Below, piece after piece: positions 1 to 5,575 of a stretch of DNA of 5,575 bases; position 1 is the stretch's first letter; every line of letters starts with the position of its first letter. Location of the stretch: positions 1 to 5,575 of the forward strand of contig JAAZDU010000203.1 of assembly GCA_012512665.1 (NCBI GenBank). The letters run 5' to 3'. The notes beneath the pieces are model-generated. The model was given only the letters and a program-made list of their open reading frames with translations. It had not been told where the DNA came from and searched no databases. The position numbers and the translations under genes were made by a program. The stretch comes from Bacillota bacterium. Lineage in GTDB: Bacteria; Bacillota; Dethiobacteria; DTU022; JAAZDU01.

Positions 1-49
1 AAAATTTTTTTTAGATGCAGGAAAAATGAATTTTTAAGATGAAATATTA

Positions 50-87
50 CTTATAAAAAATCTTTATATCTAAAAATTTTCTATAAG
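50..87. repeat. imperfect AT-rich inverted repeat, 11 of 12 pairs
   Basis: The arms are 50-61 and 76-87: CTTATA pairs with TATAAG (50-55/82-87), one mismatch follows (56/81), then AAAAT pairs with ATTTT (57-61/76-80), leaving a 14-nt loop (62-75). No U-tract follows on the + strand, so it does not read as a terminator of an upstream gene in that direction. It ends 10 nt before the TATAAT at 98-103, so it covers the place where a -35 box would sit, which would suit an operator or an upstream control site. Symmetry in such AT-rich DNA may be chance. Confidence 0.35.
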
Positions 88-97
88 CGGTAAGAAA

Positions 98-103
98 TAT
101 AAT
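98..103 (+). promoter_or_regulatory. possible sigma-A -10 box
   Basis: A perfect TATAAT. No good TTGACA-like -35 element is found 16-18 bp upstream (the bases there are AATTTT/ATTTTC) and there is no TG extension, so the promoter would be weak or activator-dependent. It is the best -10 match upstream of dppD and would start transcription at about 110. In DNA this AT-rich a TATAAT can arise by chance. Confidence 0.3.
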
Positions 104-207
104 AGAAATGAAGGTTGATTTAGATAATAGAGAAGATTAGACCGCTGTTACAGCAGGAAGTTACAAGACAATTTTATTATATATGTTTGCTCAAAGCTGA
201 TAGTTAA

Positions 208-257
208 AAGAGGAGCTTCTGTGATATAAGAGATCACAACAACTCCTTTTATTTTTT
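208..257 (+). terminator. intrinsic-terminator-like hairpin in the leader, possible attenuator
   Basis: An outer stem of 8 pairs joins AAGAGGAG (208-215) to CTCCTTTT (243-250), with one G-U. A 4x4 internal loop follows (216-219/239-242), then a perfect 6-bp inner stem, TGTGAT (220-225) with ATCACA (233-238), closed by a 7-nt loop. The 3' arm runs into A plus six T (252-257). This has the layout of a rho-independent terminator. The dppD Shine-Dalgarno begins at 260, so there is no room for a promoter between hairpin and gene. Transcription of the operon must read through it, which points to attenuation or leaky termination. AAGCT (194-198) can pair with AGCTT (214-218) and would disrupt the 5' arm, a weak antiterminator candidate. 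Confidence 0.6.
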
Positions 258-259
258 CT

Positions 260-266
260 GGAAGGA
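260..266 (+). promoter_or_regulatory. ribosome binding site of the dppD-like gene
   Basis: GGAAGGA lies 6 nt before the ATG at 273, normal Firmicute spacing, and supports that start. It lies just outside the terminator-like hairpin, so the structure would control transcription rather than mask ribosome entry. Confidence 0.75.
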
Positions 267-272
267 TTTAAA

Positions 273-1271
273 ATGCAGAAGTTATTAGAAGTAAAAAATC
301 TAAAGACCTATTTTGTTTCTAATCAAAAAACTGTTCCCGCAGTTGACGGTGTAAGCTTTGGGATCAATGAAGGTGAGACGCTGTGTGTTGTGGGAGAGTC
401 CGGTTGCGGTAAAAGCGTTACCGCTTTATCTATAATGCGGCTAATAAGCACGCCTCCCGGCAGGTTTGTGGATGGACAGGTTCTCTTTAGAGGAGAAGAC
501 TTGTTGGCCAAGCCTGAATCACAGATGCGCCAAATACGGGGCAATGAAATATCTATGATTTACCAGGAGCCCATGACCTCCCTTAATCCGGTATTTACAG
601 TTGGAAGTCAAATTGCAGAAGCAATACGGCAACATTTGAAGCTCAACAAAAAGGAAGCCATGGAAAAAGCGGAACACATGCTGAAAATGGTTGGCATTCC
701 GGATCCGCATAAACGGGTACGGGAATATCCACACCAGCTTTCTGGAGGTATGAGGCAAAGGGTGATGATTGCTTTGGGGCTATCCTGTAACCCCCGCTTA
801 TTGATAGCCGATGAACCGACAACAGCGTTAGATGTAACAATCCAGGCGCAGATTTTGGAACTGATGGCGGAGCTAAAAAAAGAGTTCGGTATGGCCATCA
901 TGTTTATTACGCACGATTTAGGTGTAGTGGCGGAAATAGCGGAACGGGTCGTTGTAATGTATGCGGGTAAAGTTGTGGAAGAGGCGAACACGCTTGATAT
1001 TTTTACGCGGCCGCTGCATCCGTATACAGAGGGGCTTCTTGACTGTATTCCTAAAATAAGTGGTACAAAAGGCAAATTAAGAGTTATAAAAGGAACTGTG
1101 GCTAATCCTACTAATTTTCCATCAGGGTGCCGTTTCCATCCCCGGTGTTCTTATGCCCAGAGTATCTGCCGGGTTAACGAACCGGCGCTTAAGGTGTATG
1201 ATGATGCTGAGAGGAAGATAGCCTGTCACTTTAAGCCTGAAGAGCGGGCTTTAGCCGAGGTGGTTAATTAA
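273..1271 (+). CDS. dppD: peptide/nickel-type ABC transporter ATP-binding protein, DppD/OppD family
   Basis: This is a cytoplasmic ATPase, one of the two different nucleotide-binding subunits of a dipeptide/oligopeptide-type importer. ATP hydrolysis drives uptake of the substrate delivered by a binding lipoprotein. All ABC motifs are intact: Walker A GESGCGKS (residues 41-48), Q-loop YQEP (Q98), signature LSGGMRQR (156-163), Walker B LLIADEP (176-182, catalytic E181), D-loop TALD (184-187) and switch histidine H214. The C-terminal extension typical of the family carries four cysteines (C286, C292, C299, C318) beginning GCRFHPRC; related DppD proteins bind an iron-sulfur cluster there. Length 332 aa is normal. 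The start is supported by GGAAGGA 6 nt upstream. The stop overlaps the next start (TAATG), so the two ATPases are translationally coupled. The family is certain; the transported substrate cannot be read from this subunit, and the symbol marks subfamily only. Confidence 0.95.
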   Translation: MQKLLEVKNLKTYFVSNQKTVPAVDGVSFGINEGETLCVVGESGCGKSVTALSIMRLISTPPGRFVDGQVLFRGEDLLAKPESQMRQIRGNEISMIYQEPMTSLNPVFTVGSQIAEAIRQHLKLNKKEAMEKAEHMLKMVGIPDPHKRVREYPHQLSGGMRQRVMIALGLSCNPRLLIADEPTTALDVTIQAQILELMAELKKEFGMAIMFITHDLGVVAEIAERVVVMYAGKVVEEANTLDIFTRPLHPYTEGLLDCIPKISGTKGKLRVIKGTVANPTNFPSGCRFHPRCSYAQSICRVNEPALKVYDDAERKIACHFKPEERALAEVVN

Positions 1272-2287
1272 TGAGCCATACTCCTGTTGAAACCCAGCAT
1301 AATGATCGCCTAGCCAATGAAAACGGCATCTTATTACAGGTGGAAAACATAAAAAAGTATTTTACAGTAAAGGGAGAAAAAATATTTCACAAACACAGTT
1401 TGGTACATGCTCTCGATGGCGTTTCTTTTTATGTAAACAAGGGTGAGACATTCGGCCTGGTCGGTGAATCGGGCTCCGGCAAAACTACGGCTGGTCGAGT
1501 CATATTACGCTTAATAGAGCCTACTTCGGGAGATATCTACTTTGAAAACAAACATTTGTTATCTCTTACACGCAAGGAAATGAAGAATGTCAGGCGCCAG
1601 ATGCAAATGGTATTTCAGGACCCGTATGCATCATTAAATCCAAGAATGGCTATCGGAGATATAATAGCCGAACCACTAGAGATTCACGGTGTGGGCAATC
1701 GGCAGGAAAGGAAAGAGATAGTTGAGAGCTTTCTCGAAGTAGTGGGTTTGCAATCTTCATTTATAAAGCGTTATCCTCATGAGTTTTCAGGAGGGCAAAG
1801 GCAGCGCGTAGGTATTGCCCGGGCTTTGGTCTTGCAGCCAAAACTGATAATATGTGACGAACCTGTGTCAGCTTTGGATATATCTGTTCAATCGCAAATA
1901 TTAAACCTGCTCAAAGAACTACAGGAAAAATTCAGCTTGACTTATATATTTATAGCTCACGGGTTGGATGTCATCAGGTATATATCCGATCGAGTTGGTG
2001 TAATGTACCTGGGAAAAATTGTAGAGATCGCCCCCACGGAAAATCTTTTTAGCAGTCCCTGCCATCCCTATACTGAATCTTTACTTTCGGCGATACCTAT
2101 TCCTAATCCCCTAAAACGCAAAAAGCGTATTATTTTACAGGGCGATATACCCAGCCCGATAAACCCTCCGCCCGGGTGCAGGTTTCATACTCGCTGCCGC
2201 TATGCACAAAAAATATGTCGGGAAGTGGAACCCGAGAAGCAGGTGCTGGGGCAGGGAGAAGTTTGGTGCCACTTTCCTTTGGCTTAA
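1271..2287 (+). CDS. dppF: peptide/nickel-type ABC transporter ATP-binding protein, DppF/OppF family
   Basis: Second ATPase of the importer, expected to form a heterodimer with the preceding DppD-like protein on the cytoplasmic face of the permeases. Motifs: Walker A GESGSGKT (residues 65-72), Q-loop FQDP (Q116), signature FSGGQRQR (172-179), Walker B LIICDEP (192-198, E197), SALD (200-203) and switch histidine H230. One oddity: the residue after the switch histidine, normally Asp (HD), is Gly here (AHGL), although His and the catalytic Glu remain. The C-terminal cysteines C303, C309, C316 and C333 match the four-cysteine pattern of the family. The 338 aa length is normal. The ATG overlaps the last base of the upstream stop (TAATG), with GAGGTGG at 1257-1263 as ribosome binding site inside the upstream gene. 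An 83-bp gap follows before the enzyme gene. Subfamily call is firm; substrate is unknown. Confidence 0.94.
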   Translation: MSHTPVETQHNDRLANENGILLQVENIKKYFTVKGEKIFHKHSLVHALDGVSFYVNKGETFGLVGESGSGKTTAGRVILRLIEPTSGDIYFENKHLLSLTRKEMKNVRRQMQMVFQDPYASLNPRMAIGDIIAEPLEIHGVGNRQERKEIVESFLEVVGLQSSFIKRYPHEFSGGQRQRVGIARALVLQPKLIICDEPVSALDISVQSQILNLLKELQEKFSLTYIFIAHGLDVIRYISDRVGVMYLGKIVEIAPTENLFSSPCHPYTESLLSAIPIPNPLKRKKRIILQGDIPSPINPPPGCRFHTRCRYAQKICREVEPEKQVLGQGEVWCHFPLA

Positions 2288-2370
2288 AGAGTGTAGGATT
2301 AAATTAAACACAAAAAATACCAGGCTTTAGCTTTGCTCGGTCTAAGATTTTTAGGGGGTAGAACAAATAA
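2288..2370. other. 83-bp intergenic spacer, no terminator or clear promoter
   Basis: The gap between the dppF-like and MmgE/PrpD genes has no stable hairpin with a U-tract and no paired -35/-10 boxes, so read-through from the transporter genes is likely. The only Shine-Dalgarno candidate is AGGGGG at 2353-2358, 12 nt before the ATG, longer than the usual 5-9 nt, which may mean weaker initiation. A stop codon (2368-2370) sits directly before the ATG in the same frame, so no upstream in-frame start exists. Confidence 0.6.
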
Positions 2371-3759
2371 ATGTCTTTTTTGCAGGAGTTAGCGACAAAA
2401 GCATCTGCAGTAGATTTTGCACAGCTTCCGGGGGAGGTTATAGAGGAAGCGAGATATTGCCTGCTCGATGCTCTAGGCTGCGGTTTGTTGGGAAGCTCTA
2501 CGCCTGAAGGCAGGGCCATAGTCGCTGCACTAAAAGAGCTAAGCGGCAATGGCTCTGTTCCGGTATGGGGAACAAATATCTCGCTCCCTGCAGAGAGCAG
2601 CGTCATGGCCTGCGGCTCTTTTTGCCACCTGCGAGAGCTGGATGATGTGCACTATGCAATTGTGCACCCCGGTGCGGTTTGTGTCCCCGTAGCGGTGGCT
2701 GTGGCGCAGGAAAATGCTTTGACCTATAAAGATTTGCTATTAGCGATAGTAATTGGCTATGAGGTAATGATTCGTATAGCCAAAAGCATTAACTTCCTTA
2801 ACCACCGCCGCCTGGGCTGGCACGCAACGGCTACCTGTGGATCATTTGGAGCTGCAGCCGCTGCAGCGAAGCTCCTTAGGTTGGATGCTTCCATGTTTAC
2901 CTGGGCCCTGGGAATTTGTGGTTCCCGTACAGGCGGTACCTGGGCCTTTTCTGCGGACAACGCCATGAGCAAAAGATTGCACCCCGGTCAAGCTGCACGG
3001 GATGGGTTAACAAGCGCGTACCTGGCCAAGCATGGCATTACTGGGCCTGCCCATGTGCTTGATGCAGAGGATGGAGGCTTTTTTCGCGTAGCCTCTCAAT
3101 CCTGGAATGTTGAAGATCTGACCAGGAGATGGGGAGAAGTTTGGGCTATCACTGAAATTGAGTACAAGTGGTATGCCGCGTGTAAGTCGGTTCACTCGCC
3201 GATTGAGGCCGCGAGGCAAATATTCTTGAAGGTAAAGCACAGCAGAAGGCCTAATTATACTGACATTAAACAAATAACGGTTAAAGTAAACAGCACTGCT
3301 TTGGCCATGGCCGGACGCATGTTTAAGCGAGGTTCTGTTGTTTCAGCGCAGCTAAGCATACCGTATGGCGTGGCTGTCGGCTTGCTGGGAGGGGAAGGTA
3401 GCGCGGCAGATTATACAGAAGACAAAACAAACCAGCCGGAAATTTACGAGCTGGCAAAAAAAGTAAAGGTATGCTCCCTAGAGGAGTTTGATCAATTGCG
3501 TGCATCCCAACATAAAAGTGCAGCAGAGCTAGAGGTAGAGTGGATGGACGGGCACTTAGAAACTGTTCGGGTTGCGGATCCCAAGGGTACTGTTTATAAT
3601 CCTCTTAGTAGAGAAGAACTGGTAAATAAGTTTTTAAGCCTGGCTTCTCCTGTGCTGGGCCTTAAGCAGGCAGAGCGGATTAGCGAGGTTGTCATCGGCG
3701 GGAGTACGAGTTTAGCGGCAAGCGATCTTATCGGGCTACTTGCCTTGAAAGGGGAGTGA
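2371..3759 (+). CDS. MmgE/PrpD-family protein, possible iminodisuccinate-type epimerase
   Basis: Cytoplasmic enzyme of the MmgE/PrpD fold, which includes 2-methylcitrate dehydratase, cis-aconitate decarboxylase and iminodisuccinate epimerase. The 462 aa span the full family length. Family blocks are visible in order: the N-terminal helix with EEARYCLLDALGCGLLGS (25-42), LRELDD with HPG (87-92, 99-101), WHATATCGSFGAAAAAAKLL (150-169), SKRLHPGQAARDG (200-212) and KWYAACKSVHSPIEA (266-280). H151, K201 and H275 align with the histidines and lysine placed in the active site of family members, so it looks catalytically intact. No citrate synthase, methylisocitrate lyase or other propionate gene is nearby. 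It lies 48 bp before an argininosuccinate-lyase-like C-N lyase and among transporter genes, which fits an epimerase or racemase preparing a substrate for the lyase better than PrpD. Family firm; the exact reaction is inferred from context, and a dehydratase remains possible. Confidence 0.88.
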   Translation: MSFLQELATKASAVDFAQLPGEVIEEARYCLLDALGCGLLGSSTPEGRAIVAALKELSGNGSVPVWGTNISLPAESSVMACGSFCHLRELDDVHYAIVHPGAVCVPVAVAVAQENALTYKDLLLAIVIGYEVMIRIAKSINFLNHRRLGWHATATCGSFGAAAAAAKLLRLDASMFTWALGICGSRTGGTWAFSADNAMSKRLHPGQAARDGLTSAYLAKHGITGPAHVLDAEDGGFFRVASQSWNVEDLTRRWGEVWAITEIEYKWYAACKSVHSPIEAARQIFLKVKHSRRPNYTDIKQITVKVNSTALAMAGRMFKRGSVVSAQLSIPYGVAVGLLGGEGSAADYTEDKTNQPEIYELAKKVKVCSLEEFDQLRASQHKSAAELEVEWMDGHLETVRVADPKGTVYNPLSREELVNKFLSLASPVLGLKQAERISEVVIGGSTSLAASDLIGLLALKGE

Positions 3760-3794
3760 TGCTTATAGTAAGTTTTGGGTTTGTTTATATCAAA

Positions 3795-3802
3795 GGGAGG
3801 TG
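3795..3802 (+). promoter_or_regulatory. strong ribosome binding site that decides a TTG start
   Basis: GGGAGGTG, preceded by AAA, is almost fully complementary to the 16S rRNA tail and stands 5 nt before the TTG at 3808 (7 nt counted from GGAGG). The frame is also open upstream to TTG codons at 3775 and 3781, but neither has a comparable site and the 11 extra residues do not resemble the family N-terminus. The TTG at 3808 is therefore the best start. Confidence 0.8.
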
Positions 3803-3807
3803 CTAGA

Positions 3808-5301
3808 TTGAAAGCAAAAAAAGATGGGGGTTTTTTTGAACGCATCCAGGGAAAAATTCATCCGGTCGCAGTAGATAATTACTATGGTCCAAAGCTGCTT
3901 AAAAGTTGCGATTCGCTTCCGTACCTGGTTAAAGTCTTGAAGGCACATGTAGTAATGCTGGCGGAACGCGATATCATTCCTAAAAAGGCGGCGGGGCAGC
4001 TTTTAACAGCTTTATCCGAGATAGGAAGCCATCAGTTGGAGCTGGACCCTACACTTGAGGATTTGTATATTAACCTGGAGAATTATTTAGTGAAGCAGGT
4101 TGGCCCGGAGACCAGCGGTTTTATGCCTGTAGCCAGAAGTAGAAACGATGTGGAAAGCACTATGTGGCGCATCGAACTAAGAGAAAAGCTCTTGCGATTG
4201 GCGCAATCGGTCCTTGCGGTGATTACAACAATAAATGATCGTGCCGAGGAAACAAAGGAAAGCTTGATGCCGGGTTACACTTACGGCCAGCAGGCACAAC
4301 CTGTTACCATGGGCCATTACCTGTCCGGAATTTCCGCAGTGTTGTTGCGCGATGTAGAGAGGATATTTGATTGCATCAATCGCTTTAATTACTGCCCGTT
4401 AGGTGCCGCAGCTTTGGCCGGCACAAGTTATCCGATAGACAGGGGATTTACCGCCAGCTTGCTCGGCTTTGCCGGTGTGCTGGAGCATACACAGGATGCA
4501 GTAGCAGCTGCCGATTATATGCTTGAGGCAAGTGGGGCGGCCGTTATTTGTATAAACACACTTACACGCTTTGCTGAGGATATCATAAGGTGGTGTTCTA
4601 ATGAAGTTGCCTTTGCTTCTCTGCCGGATAGCTTGATTGATTCCAGCAGTATTATGCCCCAAAAAAGAAACCCGGTTATAGTGGCAACTGTGCGCTCCTA
4701 CGGCCGCTTGATAGCTGGCAAGTTTGCTGGTATTTGTGCTGCAAGTTCGGTAGGATTTGAAGCCAGCCGAGACGTTACGGTGGCCTTTGATGATGTGCTC
4801 GAATCCGTTAACCTTACTTATAATATGTCCCAGAGCATGCAGGTATGCATTAAAGAGCTTAGCTTCGATCTAGAGGCCATGGAGCAAGCTCTAAAAATCG
4901 GCTTTAGCAATACTACTGAAATTGCAGATACCCTGGTGAAAGAAGGAAAAATACCTTTTAGAACAGCTCACCAGGTTGTCGGTGGGGCTGTAGCGGAGCT
5001 GCACTATCAGAGGAAAGGGCCGGAAGACTTCACATTTGATTTGTTAAACGATTGGTGCCGCAAAATTACAGGTTCGCCCTTACCGGTGGACAAAGAGAGA
5101 ATAGAATTAGCCTTTGATTTTAAGGTAGGGGTGGATCGCAGAAATTGTATTGGAGGGCCTGCTGCAGCGGAGGTGGAGCGGATGATTGAAAAGCAAAGGA
5201 ACAAAGCCCGCAATTTACAGGAAACAGCCAGGCAGCTGCTGAACAAATGGGAAACAGCGGATATAGAGCTTAGGGAAAGAGCAGGCCGTTTAATTGGCTG
5301 A
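3808..5301 (+). CDS. argininosuccinate-lyase-like C-N lyase (fumarase/aspartase superfamily), probably not ArgH
   Basis: Cytoplasmic lyase expected to cleave a C-N bond by beta-elimination, releasing fumarate and an amine. From the TTG start it is 497 aa, slightly longer than typical ArgH. Superfamily blocks, in order: EDLYINLE (84-91), ARSRND (109-114), MPGYTYGQQAQP (154-165), PLGAAALAGTSYPIDR (197-212), SSSIMPQKRNP (279-289, with S280 at the catalytic base position plus K286 and N288), FRTAHQVVG (384-392), and an ArgH-like C-terminus with GGPAAAEVER. Differences from true ArgH: the His of the PGYTHLQ block is Y159, the His of the EDxH block is Tyr, the first Gly of GSSxMPQK is Ser, and the YNRDLQED loop that contacts the arginine moiety is replaced around 313-325 (SSVGFEASRDVT). 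The substrate is therefore probably another N-succinyl amine, such as iminodisuccinate or EDDS (inference). The neighbouring MmgE/PrpD enzyme and transporter support a catabolic role. Confidence 0.88.
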   Translation: MKAKKDGGFFERIQGKIHPVAVDNYYGPKLLKSCDSLPYLVKVLKAHVVMLAERDIIPKKAAGQLLTALSEIGSHQLELDPTLEDLYINLENYLVKQVGPETSGFMPVARSRNDVESTMWRIELREKLLRLAQSVLAVITTINDRAEETKESLMPGYTYGQQAQPVTMGHYLSGISAVLLRDVERIFDCINRFNYCPLGAAALAGTSYPIDRGFTASLLGFAGVLEHTQDAVAAADYMLEASGAAVICINTLTRFAEDIIRWCSNEVAFASLPDSLIDSSSIMPQKRNPVIVATVRSYGRLIAGKFAGICAASSVGFEASRDVTVAFDDVLESVNLTYNMSQSMQVCIKELSFDLEAMEQALKIGFSNTTEIADTLVKEGKIPFRTAHQVVGGAVAELHYQRKGPEDFTFDLLNDWCRKITGSPLPVDKERIELAFDFKVGVDRRNCIGGPAAAEVERMIEKQRNKARNLQETARQLLNKWETADIELRERAGRLIG

Positions 5302-5350
5302 CCTTATAGACAGATTTTGCAAAAAGTACAAAAGTAAAGGAGTGATGATA
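5302..5350. other. short intergenic spacer with ribosome binding site for the lipoprotein gene
   Basis: The 49-bp gap has no hairpin terminator, so the lipoprotein gene is probably cotranscribed with the lyase. AAAGGAG (5336-5342) is 8 nt before the ATG at 5351. An in-frame ATG at 5345 would leave only 2 nt of spacing and is less likely. A 10-bp palindrome TTTTGCAAAA lies at 5315-5324 with no loop and no support as a site. Confidence 0.6.
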
Positions 5351-5575
5351 ATGAAAAGGAAAAGTTTAAAGAAACTATCAATTTGTATCTTGTGTTTATT
5401 TCTGATAGGAGCTTTAATCAGCGTTAGCGGATGTTCCTCCGGGGAAGAAGATGTTCCGGCAGAAGTTACAGATCCTGACACTGCAGGTTCCGATGAGCCG
5501 AAAGAATTGATAGTCGCTATGGGAACCGATGCTTCTACGTTTGATCCCCATTTTACTACAGATTCTGCCACAGAG
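5351..5575 (+). CDS. ABC transporter substrate-binding lipoprotein, family 5 (SBP_bac_5), 3' end outside window
   Basis: N-terminal 75 residues of the membrane-anchored receptor that would capture the substrate outside the cell and pass it to the permeases. The sequence opens with basic residues (MKRKSLKK), a hydrophobic stretch (about 9-25) and a lipobox SVSGC, so signal peptidase II would cut before C28, the lipidated cysteine. An acidic, Pro/Ser/Thr-containing linker (about 29-50) leads into ELIVAMGTDASTFDPHFTTD, the typical first strand of family 5 binding proteins of the DppA/OppA/NikA type, where the DPH motif is common. The gene is open to the window end, and its full length of more than 500 aa cannot be seen. 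It follows the lyase by 49 bp without a terminator, so it likely belongs to the same operon. Family is well supported; ligand unknown. Confidence 0.88.
   Translation, partial: MKRKSLKKLSICILCLFLIGALISVSGCSSGEEDVPAEVTDPDTAGSDEPKELIVAMGTDASTFDPHFTTDSATE

Larger units (their letters stand above)
1..272 (+). other. AT-rich non-coding upstream region and probable 5' leader of the operon
   Basis: No convincing gene is visible on either strand. One frame is open from the window edge to a TAA at 35-37 (about 11 codons), too short to call as the tail of an upstream gene. The stretch is clearly more AT-rich than the genes that follow. It holds an imperfect inverted repeat (50-87), a perfect TATAAT (98-103), a small GCTG/CAGC hairpin (144-147 with 151-154, wait-loop TTA), a GTTACA direct repeat (147-152 and 160-165), and a terminator-like hairpin (208-257) directly before the dppD ribosome binding site. 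If transcription starts near 110, the transcript has a leader of about 160 nt before the first gene. I did not recognise a known riboswitch or T-box consensus in it. Confidence 0.6.

Noticed and set aside
1..37. Tail of an upstream gene ending at TAA 35-37
   Set aside because: Only about 11 codons are visible and other frames are equally possible, so there is no support.
110..257. T-box or known riboswitch in the leader
   Set aside because: No GGTGGTACCGCG-like antiterminator or other class consensus could be recognised by eye; an unknown class cannot be excluded.
608..1075. Antisense open frame of 155 codons inside the dppD-like gene, and other minus-strand frames across the window
   Set aside because: They lie opposite well-conserved genes, lack plausible ribosome binding sites and show no recognisable domain; they mirror the codon structure of the real genes.
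2304..2606. Minus-strand frame of 100 codons spanning the 2288-2370 gap
   Set aside because: Most of it overlaps the conserved start of the MmgE/PrpD gene on the other strand, and its protein resembles no known family.
2371..3759. Calling the enzyme PrpD (2-methylcitrate dehydratase)
   Set aside because: Family resemblance is real, but no propionate-cycle genes are nearby and the context is transport plus C-N lyase.
3808..5301. Calling the lyase ArgH (arginine biosynthesis)
   Set aside because: Arginine-contact loop and the TH(L)Q histidine are not conserved, and no argG or other arginine gene is adjacent.
5315..5324. Palindrome TTTTGCAAAA before the lipoprotein gene
   Set aside because: Ten bases in AT-rich DNA, no loop, no second copy seen upstream of the operon and no promoter beside it; likely chance.
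5290..5571. Minus-strand frame of 93 codons at the window end
   Set aside because: It is opposite a clear lipoprotein signal peptide and binding-protein N-terminus with a good ribosome binding site.

Overview
The window looks like part of a catabolic operon from an anaerobic, low-to-mid-GC Firmicute, most likely class Clostridia. The evidence is purine-rich GGAGG-type ribosome binding sites, a TTG start with a near-perfect Shine-Dalgarno sequence, an AT-rich leader before moderately AT-rich genes, and a lipoprotein signal typical of Gram-positive binding proteins. The taxon is an inference from style, not from a marker gene.

Layout, all genes on the + strand. Positions 1-272 are AT-rich and non-coding, with an imperfect inverted repeat (50-87), a possible -10 box (98-103) and a strong intrinsic-terminator-like hairpin (208-257) that ends 2 nt before the first ribosome binding site. 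Next come two peptide-type ABC transporter ATPases (DppD-like 273-1271 and DppF-like 1271-2287, overlapping by one base). They are followed by a MmgE/PrpD-family enzyme (2371-3759), an argininosuccinate-lyase-like C-N lyase (3808-5301, TTG start), and the first 75 codons of a family 5 solute-binding lipoprotein (from 5351), which runs off the window end. The two permease genes needed to complete the transporter are not in the window and probably lie downstream.

How the genes may work together (inference). The lipoprotein captures a small peptide-like or amino-polycarboxylate substrate. The DppD/DppF pair powers import through the unseen permeases. The MmgE/PrpD protein and the C-N lyase then act on it inside the cell. 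The lyase keeps the fumarate-side catalytic core of its superfamily (SRND, SSSIMPQKRN) but lacks the loop that in true argininosuccinate lyase contacts the arginine part, so it probably releases fumarate from some other N-succinyl amine. A MmgE/PrpD epimerase together with a C-N lyase is the known arrangement for breakdown of iminodisuccinate, and EDDS lyase is a known argininosuccinate-lyase-like enzyme. The best working hypothesis is therefore an uptake and degradation system for iminodisuccinate/EDDS-like compounds or another N-succinyl amino acid, possibly controlled by transcription attenuation in the leader. No arginine biosynthesis genes or methylcitrate-cycle genes accompany these enzymes.
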